A stretch of 36,839 nt of DNA, taken from an uncultured Eubacteriales bacterium (GTDB lineage Bacteria; Bacillota; Clostridia; Christensenellales; CAG-138). Position numbers and translations under genes: made by a program. How positions within the stretch are numbered: position 1 is the first letter of the stretch; each line of letters begins with the position of its first letter. The DNA lies in the NCBI GenBank assembly GCA_900549955.1, contig URQH01000017.1, positions 1 through 36,839 of the forward strand, in the 5' to 3' direction. Shown here piece by piece: positions 31,499 to 36,839 of this stretch. The notes beneath the pieces are model-generated. The model saw nothing but the letters and a program-made list of their open reading frames with translations, was not told the DNA's origin and ran no database searches.

Positions 31499-32677
31499 AT
31501 GAAGACGAAAGTGCTCACAAGCCTGTCGGGGGCGTTACTGTGCCTGTTTTGCGTCGGGTGCGCGGCGCGGGGCCCGGCCCCTGCGGAACCGACGCCGGAG
31601 CAGTCCCCCTTGACGCTGGCGATCGAGAGCCCGACGGCGGAGCCGACCGCCGTACCCACTAAAGAGCCGGTGATCTTGCGGGACGTGACGGGCAACGGCG
31701 TGATAGACGAGGTGGACGAGCTGGCCATGCAGTTGCATGCGGACGGGCGGCTGCCCGACCTGGAGGCGCTTCCCGCGCTGCTGCAGGACAGCCTGCTGGG
31801 CGAAGCGTATTTCGACCGCTTTTGTTATGACGGCGTGGAGCAGGGCGACGGGTACTACCGCAGCGCCCGGGTGTCCGTCGCGCTCGAGACGACGGTGGAA
31901 GAGGACCTCACCTATTATGTCGCGGATGTCTATGTGCGGGATCTCAGCTGCTTTCGCACGCTGATTGCGGAAGATGCGTTTGGCCGCTACAACAGCGAGC
32001 CGGTCGTCGACATGGCTGCGCGCGCCGGCGCGATCGTCGCCATTTCCGGCGACTATTACAGCGCCCGCACAAAGGGGCCCGTGGTGCGAAACGGCGAGCT
32101 GTACCGCGATTCGATCGACACGTCCCGCGACGTGTGCATCCTCTACAACGACGGGACGATGGAGACCTATGCCCCGCGCGAAGTGGACATGGAGGCGGCA
32201 ACGGCGCGCGGCATCTATCAGGCGTGGAGCTTTGGCCCCGGCTTGCTGGACGAGGAGGGGCAGCCCAAGACGCGTTTTCTCAGCGACGTGAAAGGCGCCA
32301 ATCCGCGCAGCGCGGTTGGGTATTATGAACCGGGGCATTATTGCCTCGTCGTCGTGGACGGGCGAGGTCAGGGCGGCTCCGCCGGTCTGAACATGCAGGA
32401 GCTGTCGCAGTTGTTCGCCTCTCTCGAGTGCAGGGCCGCGTACAACTTTGACGGCGGCGCAACGGCCGTGATGGCCGATGCCGAGGGCATGATCAGCAGG
32501 CAGTCCAAGACGTCGCGCGAGTGCAGCGACATCCTCTATGTCGTCGACGATTGGAGCAGCGGTGCGAACGGCATCGGGAACGGCGGCGAGACCGGCGACG
32601 CGGGTGGCGATGCGCAGACACAAACCACCGATGGCGCGGCGGCTACTTCGGTGGCCGGCGAGGTGGCCGGGGACTGA
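31499..32677 (+). CDS. Phosphodiester glycosidase (NAGPA) lipoprotein, paralogue 3
   Basis: 392 residues. The signal ends CVGC with C21 as likely lipid anchor, though the lipobox -3 position is unusual. A Pro/Thr/Glu linker (25-57) leads to one calcium-like loop DVTGNGVIDEVDELAMQLH (62-80), then PDLEALPALLQDSLLGE shared with paralogue 2, and the NAGPA domain (about 135-355). The otherwise invariant N of the AING motif is replaced by S183 (AISGDYYSARTKGPVVRNG); YNFDGGATAVM is kept. The tail is a Gly/Ala/Thr-rich stretch. It follows the CotH-like gene by 76 bases with a small hairpin (31453-31476) and no terminator, so they are probably co-transcribed. The ATG at 31499 follows GGGGAGGACAAGC. 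The substitution may alter or abolish catalysis. Confidence 0.86.
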   Translation: MKTKVLTSLSGALLCLFCVGCAARGPAPAEPTPEQSPLTLAIESPTAEPTAVPTKEPVILRDVTGNGVIDEVDELAMQLHADGRLPDLEALPALLQDSLLGEAYFDRFCYDGVEQGDGYYRSARVSVALETTVEEDLTYYVADVYVRDLSCFRTLIAEDAFGRYNSEPVVDMAARAGAIVAISGDYYSARTKGPVVRNGELYRDSIDTSRDVCILYNDGTMETYAPREVDMEAATARGIYQAWSFGPGLLDEEGQPKTRFLSDVKGANPRSAVGYYEPGHYCLVVVDGRGQGGSAGLNMQELSQLFASLECRAAYNFDGGATAVMADAEGMISRQSKTSRECSDILYVVDDWSSGANGIGNGGETGDAGGDAQTQTTDGAAATSVAGEVAGD

Positions 32678-32706
32678 CGGGAAACGGCTTCCCGAAGCTG
32701 CGGCAG

Positions 32707-32732
32707 GGCCGGCGCTTGCGCCGGCCTTTTTT
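32707..32732 (+). terminator. Intrinsic terminator after NAGPA paralogue 3
   Basis: GGCCGGCGC / GCGCCGGCC stem (effectively eight pairs around CTTG), followed by TTTTTT. Closes the envelope cluster. Confidence 0.92.
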
Positions 32733-32799
32733 CGTGGGTTGGCGCGGCATACGGCGCATATACTGGTTCTGGGGGAAGCACGTTCCCCCGGAGAGGGGG

Positions 32800-33477
32800 A
32801 TGCGCCTGATGAACGCTCCGGATATGAACCGGCTTGTGTTGTCCGGCATGGTGGAGGCGGCGCCGTCGTTTAGCCACACGACGCGCGGCGAGGACTTTTT
32901 ACACCTGCCGTTGCTGGTACGCAGACGGTCCGGCACGCCGGACCACCTGCCGGTCACGCTGCCTGCGCGGCTGGTGGAGGGCGAATGGCCTGCGGGCGTC
33001 TGGATGCGTGTAGAAGGCCAGCTTCGCGCGTATGACAGGTTTGACGAGACGGGCCGCCACTTGCTGCTCACGGCATTTGCCCGCCGCGCCGCGATATGGG
33101 AACCGGCGCTCGGCCCGGAAGCGCCGGGAGCGGACCGGATGCCGCCGCGCCAGACGGCTGCGCCACATCCGATGGAGAACGAGGTCGTGCTCACGGGCAC
33201 GGTGTGCCGGCCTCCGGTCTATCGCGTCACGCCGCTGTTGCGGGAGATTGCCGACGTTCTGCTCTGCTGTGAGCGCGCCTATGGCAGGCGGGACTATATC
33301 CCCGCCATCCTGTGGGGGGCGCTGGCGCGTGAGGCGGCGCGCTGGACGCCGGGGCGGCGCGTGCAGCTGTGCGGCCGGTTCCAGAGCCGCGCGTACGACA
33401 AACTGCTGCCGGACGGCACCGTGGAGCGCCGCACGGCTTACGAGGTGTCCGCCGCGGAGGCGCGCCCGCTGGCCTGA
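32800..33477 (+). CDS. SSB-like protein with two OB folds
   Basis: 225 residues from the ATG at 32800 (GGAG six bases before); an ATG at 32809 is an alternative. Residues about 8-95 (MNRLVLSGMVEAAPSFSHTT to LLLTAF) and 124-220 (ENEVVLTGTVCRPPVYRVT to YEVSAAEA) are two copies of an OB fold of the single-stranded-DNA-binding/PriB type, each opening with a VLSG or VLTG strand. A Pro-rich linker joins them. Two-domain SSB-like proteins of this size are found in clostridia; DNA binding is inferred. A 7-bp hairpin GGGGGAA/TTCCCCC (32771-32789) lies directly before the ribosome site. A TATACT at 32759-32764 may be its -10; no good -35 is seen. Confidence 0.78.
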   Translation: MRLMNAPDMNRLVLSGMVEAAPSFSHTTRGEDFLHLPLLVRRRSGTPDHLPVTLPARLVEGEWPAGVWMRVEGQLRAYDRFDETGRHLLLTAFARRAAIWEPALGPEAPGADRMPPRQTAAPHPMENEVVLTGTVCRPPVYRVTPLLREIADVLLCCERAYGRRDYIPAILWGALAREAARWTPGRRVQLCGRFQSRAYDKLLPDGTVERRTAYEVSAAEARPLA

Positions 33478-33484
33478 ACCGAGG

Positions 33485-33529
33485 GGCATGGGCATAATCG
33501 CCCGTGCCATGCGCAGACTATGCGCATGG
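33485..33529 (+). promoter_or_regulatory. Two consecutive RNA hairpins covering the start of the membrane-protein gene
   Basis: GGCATGGGC / GCCCGTGCC (33485-33508, one wobble) and CCATGCGCA / TGCGCATGG (33507-33529, perfect 9 bp) share two bases, so they compete at the edge. The second hairpin contains both in-frame ATGs of the next gene (33520, 33526), and no Shine-Dalgarno sequence is visible. It could be a translation control element. Confidence 0.55.
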
Positions 33530-33900
33530 TGTATCTTGCCCTGTTCCTGTTTGGCGGCGGCGCGTATGTGCTGCTGGAGCTTGCCTGGCGCGGGCGCAGC
33601 CACGCGTCCATGCTGGCGGCCGGCGGCGTCTGCCTGACGCTGCTCTACGGCGTGTTTACGAATGTGCCGGCGGTGCTGCCGCTGCGCTGCGCCATCGGCG
33701 CCTGCGTCATTACGGCGGTGGAATTTGTCGCGGGCGCCATTGTCAACGTCCGGCTGCGCCTGGGCGTCTGGGACTATTCCCGGCTGCCGCACAATCTGTC
33801 CGGCCAAATCTGCCTGCGGTATTTCCTGCTCTGGATGCTCCTGTGCATCCCCGTTTCCGCACTCGTGGACGGGCTGAACCTGCTGCTTGGCGCCGGGTAA
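33520..33900 (+). CDS. CmpB-type membrane protein (putative ABC-transporter type IV)
   Basis: 126 residues, with four probable transmembrane helices (about 3-22, 30-45, 50-70 and 98-118). The motif VEFVAGAIVNVRLRLGVWDYSRLPHN, continuing into NLSGQICLRYFLLWML, is characteristic of the ABC_trans_CmpB family (PF06541): the WDYS and NLxGQICL residues are diagnostic. Despite the family name no ATPase partner is known, and the biochemical role is unproven. The start codons at 33520 and 33526 sit inside a perfect hairpin without an obvious ribosome site, so translation may be coupled to the preceding SSB-like gene, whose stop is 43 bases upstream. Confidence 0.8.
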   Translation: MRMVYLALFLFGGGAYVLLELAWRGRSHASMLAAGGVCLTLLYGVFTNVPAVLPLRCAIGACVITAVEFVAGAIVNVRLRLGVWDYSRLPHNLSGQICLRYFLLWMLLCIPVSALVDGLNLLLGAG

Positions 33901-33940
33901 CGATACGGATGCAAATCCCGCGAAAACCGCTTCCGGTTTA

Positions 33941-33969
33941 TTTACACATTTCGGCTTCCATGGTATACT
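33941..33969 (+). promoter_or_regulatory. Promoter of the ruvCAB operon
   Basis: TTTACA (33941-33946), 17 bases, then TATACT (33964-33969), with a TGG extended -10. A weak hairpin AAACCG/CGGTTT lies just upstream and may end the previous gene. I see no LexA box here (no GAACNNNNGTTC-type site), although ruv genes are SOS-regulated in many bacteria. Confidence 0.83.
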
Positions 33970-34000
33970 AACATAGAAAAAATATGTAAGGTGGTATTCT

Positions 34001-34498
34001 GTGCGGATTCTGGGGATCGACCCCGGCTATGCGATCCTCGGGTACGGCGTGATCGACACGGCCGGCGTCAGGAACACGGCCGTGGACTACGGCGTCATCG
34101 AAACCAGAGCGGACGAGCCGTTCCCGGAGCGGCTGGAGCGCCTGTATGCCGGCATGCGGCAGCTCATCGGGCTGTACCGGCCGGACGCCGCGGCGTTTGA
34201 AGAGCTGTTCTTCTATCGCAACACGACCACCGCCATTTCCGTTGGCGCGGGCCGTGGCGTGGCGCTGCTGGCCGCACAGCAGAGCGGCATGCCGCTGTAT
34301 GAGTATACGCCCATGCAGATCAAGCTTGCCGTGACGGGGGACGGGCATGCGGACAAGCATGCCGTGCAGCAGATGGTCAAGCTGTTGCTGTCGCTGCCGA
34401 AGCTCCCGAAACCGGACGACGCGGCGGATGCGCTCGCCTGCGCGCTCTGTTGCGCGTGTACGGCCGGGCCGGCGCTGGAGGAATACCGCATCAAGTAG
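34001..34498 (+). CDS. ruvC: Holliday junction resolvase RuvC
   Basis: 165 residues, normal length. It resolves Holliday junctions by paired nicks. The acidic catalytic residues are D7 (GIDPGY), E67/E68 (FEELFF), D140 and D143 (PDDAADALACAL), in the RNase-H-like fold. RNTTTAISVGAGRGVALLAA is the family's middle signature. The start is GTG 34001, with AAGGTGG in front. It opens the ruvCAB operon; ruvA follows after 15 bases. Confidence 0.96.
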   Translation: MRILGIDPGYAILGYGVIDTAGVRNTAVDYGVIETRADEPFPERLERLYAGMRQLIGLYRPDAAAFEELFFYRNTTTAISVGAGRGVALLAAQQSGMPLYEYTPMQIKLAVTGDGHADKHAVQQMVKLLLSLPKLPKPDDAADALACALCCACTAGPALEEYRIK

Positions 34499-34513
34499 CG
34501 ACGGAGGCAAGCA

Positions 34514-35104
34514 GTGTACGCATACATCAGGGGCATGGTCGATCAGGTGGCGGCCGACCGCGCGGTGCTGGAGGCGGCGGGCGTGGGTTACGAGCTGCTG
34601 TGCAGCGGCGCGACGCTCAAGCGCCTGGCAACCGGGCGGGAGGCCCGGCTGTATACGCACCTGTACCTGGCCGAGGGCGTTATGGCGCTCTACGGGTTTT
34701 ATGACACGGCGGAGCGCGACATGTTCCGTCGGCTGATCGGCATCACGCGCATCGGTCCCAAGGTGGCGCTGTCGGTGTTGTCCGTGCTCTCGCCCGCAGA
34801 TGTGGCCGCAGCGGTGGTCACGCAAAACGCGGCGGCGTTTGAGCGCGTGCCCGGCATGGGCAAAAAGACGGCGCAGCGCGTGCTGCTCGAGCTCAAGGAA
34901 AAGGTCGAGACGGCGGAGATGGCCGGCGCTTCCGGCGCCGTGACCGATGCAACGGGTGCGGACATCCGCGCGGAGGCCGTGGCGGCGCTCGTCTCGCTGG
35001 GATACGACGGGCTGTCCGCGTCGCGCGCGGTGACGGCGGCGGGCGCGGCGGACAGCGTGGAAGAGCTGCTTACGCTGGCGCTGCGCAAGCTCGCCAGGCC
35101 ATAA
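34514..35104 (+). CDS. ruvA: Holliday junction branch-migration protein RuvA
   Basis: 196 residues. RuvA binds the junction as a tetramer and recruits RuvB. The N-terminal OB domain begins MYAYIRGMVDQVAADRAVL; two helix-hairpin-helix motifs follow (FRRLIGITRIGPKVALSVLS and FERVPGMGKKTAQRVLLEL). The C-terminal RuvB-binding domain has VAALVSLGYDGLSASRAV. The start GTG at 34514 is preceded by GGAGGCAAGCA. Confidence 0.96.
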   Translation: MYAYIRGMVDQVAADRAVLEAAGVGYELLCSGATLKRLATGREARLYTHLYLAEGVMALYGFYDTAERDMFRRLIGITRIGPKVALSVLSVLSPADVAAAVVTQNAAAFERVPGMGKKTAQRVLLELKEKVETAEMAGASGAVTDATGADIRAEAVAALVSLGYDGLSASRAVTAAGAADSVEELLTLALRKLARP

Positions 35105-35125
35105 CGGGACCGCGAAGGGAGAACC

Positions 35126-36169
35126 ATGGAAGAACGGCTCATCAGCTCCTCCATGCGCGAGGAGGAAGCCAAAACGGAATACAGCCTGCGCCCGCATTTC
35201 CTGAACGAGTACATCGGCCAGGATGCGGTGAAGGAGCACATGCGCATCTATATCGCGGCGGCCAAAAACCGCGGGGAGCCGCTCGACCATGCGCTGCTCT
35301 ACGGGCCGCCGGGGCTGGGCAAGACCACGCTGGCCGGCATCATTGCCAACGAGATGGGCGTGTCGCTGCGCGTGACCAGCGGGCCGGCCATTTCGCACGC
35401 GGGCGACCTTGCCGCCCTGCTCACCAACCTGGCGCCGGGAGACGTGCTGTTCATCGACGAGATCCACCGCCTCAACGCCAACGTGGAGGAGGTCCTCTAC
35501 CCGGCCATGGAGGATTTTGCGCTCGACATCATCATCGGCAAGGGACCGTCGGCGCGCAGCATCCGGCTGGATTTGCCGCGTTTTACGCTGATTGGCGCGA
35601 CCACGCGCATGGGGATGCTGACGTCCCCGTTGCGCGATCGCTTCGGGATCAAGGAACAGCTCGAGCTGTATACGCCCGAGTCGCTCGTGCAGATCGTGGT
35701 GCGTAGCGCCGAAATCCTGCAAATTGAGATCGACGAGGAGGGCGCCATTGAGATCGCGTCCCGGGCACGGGGCACGCCGCGCATCGCCAACCGCCTGTTG
35801 CGCCGCGTGCGCGACGTGGCCGAGGTGCGCGGCAGCGGTCGTATCGACCTGGCCGCCGCGCAGGACGGGCTCTCCATGCTCTCGATCGACGAGCTCGGGC
35901 TCGACGCGGTGGACCGCCGCATGCTCACGACCATGATCGTCAAGTTCCAGGGCCGCCCGGTCGGGCTGGACACGATTGCCGCAGCCACGGGCGAGGACGC
36001 GACGACGATCGAAGACGTGTACGAACCATACCTGCTGCAGCTCGGTTTTCTGGCGCGCACGCCGCGCGGCCGCGTGGTCATGCCGGCAGGATATGCGCAC
36101 ATGGGCTTTGAAGCCCCGGCCGGCGACCGGCAGCAGCCCGCGCAGGAGCAGATGAAACTGGAGGTTTGA
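35126..36169 (+). CDS. ruvB: Holliday junction branch-migration ATPase RuvB
   Basis: 347 residues, a complete AAA+ motor. Walker A GPPGLGKTTLA, Walker B DEIHRLN, the sensor and arginine-finger region FTLIGATTRMGMLTSPLRDRFG, and the C-terminal winged-helix GRPVGLDTIAAATGEDATTIEDVYEPYLLQ are all present. RPHFLNEYIGQ is the usual RuvB opening. The ATG at 35126 follows AAGGGAGAACC. The short Gln-rich C-tail (DRQQPAQEQ) is variable in the family. Confidence 0.97.
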   Translation: MEERLISSSMREEEAKTEYSLRPHFLNEYIGQDAVKEHMRIYIAAAKNRGEPLDHALLYGPPGLGKTTLAGIIANEMGVSLRVTSGPAISHAGDLAALLTNLAPGDVLFIDEIHRLNANVEEVLYPAMEDFALDIIIGKGPSARSIRLDLPRFTLIGATTRMGMLTSPLRDRFGIKEQLELYTPESLVQIVVRSAEILQIEIDEEGAIEIASRARGTPRIANRLLRRVRDVAEVRGSGRIDLAAAQDGLSMLSIDELGLDAVDRRMLTTMIVKFQGRPVGLDTIAAATGEDATTIEDVYEPYLLQLGFLARTPRGRVVMPAGYAHMGFEAPAGDRQQPAQEQMKLEV

Positions 36170-36174
36170 CGCAC

Positions 36175-36839
36175 ATGCGAAAAAAGGAACTCATCGCACA
36201 GCTGGCCGAGCGGGAGGCGCACATTGCGCGCCTTGAGCAGCGCATTCAGACCATGGACGGCCTGATCGAGGGATATCATTCGCGCGAGACGGCGATCGTC
36301 AACGCGCTCACCCACGCGCATGAAACCGCCGCCGAAGTGGTGGAGGAGGCCGAAAAGCGCGCCAAGGAGATTCTGGACGAGGCGGAGGCGGCTGCCGCGG
36401 AGACGAGGAAGCGCGCGCAGACGGATGCGGACGGCATGCTGGAGCAGGCGCGCTCGCACAGCGCGCAGCTGCTCACCCAGGCGGAGGCGACGGTTTCCGA
36501 GTATGAGACGACGATCGCCGCCTACAACGCCGCGCTCGAGCAGGCTGCGGCCGAGGCGGCGGCCAATGCGCAGCGCTTTGCCGCGTTCAGCCGCGGGCAC
36601 AAGATCCAGCCGGCGGACCTGACGGAGGAGGTGGACGGTTTGCACGAGCTGCCGTTTGCCCCGCGCATGGACCTGCCCGATCCGGAGGGGAACCCGGCGC
36701 AGCTGATGCACAATATCTATCGCATCCAGAACCGCGTGCCGCCGGAGGGAGGCGCCCCTGCCGAGCCGCCCGCGCCGCCGGAGGCCGGCCATGACGCGCC
36801 GCCTGCACCGCCTGCGCCGGAACCGCCTGCGCCGGCCGG
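36175..36839 (+). CDS. Coiled-coil protein with Pro/Ala-rich tail, cut off by the window end
   Basis: Open from ATG 36175 to the end of the window (221 codons seen, no stop). The ATG lies five bases after the ruvB stop, with GGAGG 13 bases before it inside ruvB. Residues about 1-135 form an uninterrupted charged helix rich in Ala, Glu and Arg (KKELIAQLAEREAHIARLEQ, then EAEKRAKEILDEAEAAA), as in DivIVA-like or ATP-synthase-b-like coiled coils. Residues 145-190 are a mixed segment with LPDPEGNPAQLMHNIYRIQN, and from about 192 the chain is Pro/Ala-rich. No signal peptide. A cell-division or scaffold role is possible but not shown. It is probably the last or a middle gene of the ruv operon. Confidence 0.78.
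   Translation, partial: MRKKELIAQLAEREAHIARLEQRIQTMDGLIEGYHSRETAIVNALTHAHETAAEVVEEAEKRAKEILDEAEAAAAETRKRAQTDADGMLEQARSHSAQLLTQAEATVSEYETTIAAYNAALEQAAAEAAANAQRFAAFSRGHKIQPADLTEEVDGLHELPFAPRMDLPDPEGNPAQLMHNIYRIQNRVPPEGGAPAEPPAPPEAGHDAPPAPPAPEPPAPA

Noticed and set aside
33901..34000. LexA/SOS box before ruvC
   Set aside because: The promoter is clear but no GAAC-N4-GTTC-like sequence is present.

Overview
The window reads as a contiguous chromosomal segment from a GC-rich member of the Clostridia. This is inferred from gene content: type-A RNase P RNA, a DarA-type cyclic-di-AMP receptor, an ECF-type folate transporter, FTHFS with FchA and FolD, a CotH-like kinase, dockerin-like repeats and abundant GTG/TTG starts with strong Shine-Dalgarno sites. 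No insertion sequence, prophage, integrase or CRISPR array was seen. The 1-carbon, trpS, rnpB and ruv genes are core functions; purine catabolism and the secreted-protein cluster are the accessory parts.

Region 1 (1-9900) is a purine salvage/catabolism module around a divergent promoter region near 4.3-4.4 kb. Leftward are a dihydropyrimidinase/hydantoinase, a MocA-like molybdenum-cofactor nucleotidyltransferase, guanine deaminase, a small membrane protein and a partial tRNA-Val. Rightward are adenine deaminase and the three subunits of a molybdenum xanthine dehydrogenase, closed by a terminator. Adenine goes to hypoxanthine, guanine to xanthine, and XdhABC oxidises the products; MocA would supply the matured cofactor. 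The guanine deaminase gene has its own promoter directly followed by a guanine-class purine riboswitch-like aptamer and an intrinsic terminator. The aptamer lacks recognisable L2-L3 kissing loops but has a 10-nt perfect complement in the terminator loop. This is the most unusual signal in the window.

Region 2 (9900-17100) holds a four-helix protein, a class-I-like aminotransferase, a GNAT acetyltransferase, a HicB-like/DinB-like two-part protein, then the cluster trmK - Nif3-like - zinc-ribbon coiled-coil protein - RNase P RNA - trpS.

Region 3 (17100-22900) is a folate/one-carbon operon: FolT, FolC, formate-THF ligase, methenyl-THF cyclohydrolase FchA and a FolD that has lost residues needed for cyclohydrolase activity. 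It is followed by a separately promoted cyclic-di-AMP receptor gene.

Region 4 (22900-32740) is an envelope/secretion region. A MalK/UgpC-type sugar-ABC ATPase diverges from a run of exported proteins: two phosphodiester-glycosidase (NAGPA/DUF2233) proteins with dockerin/EF-hand-like segments, a TtcA-like tRNA thiolase wedged in by ATGA overlaps, a 1108-residue lipoprotein with four lamin-tail domains and a CotH kinase domain, and a third NAGPA lipoprotein. An 11-bp inverted repeat overlaps both divergent promoters at the head of this region.

Region 5 (32740-36839) has a two-OB-fold SSB-like protein, a CmpB-type membrane protein whose start codons lie in a hairpin, and the ruvC-ruvA-ruvB Holliday-junction operon followed by a coiled-coil protein that runs off the window.
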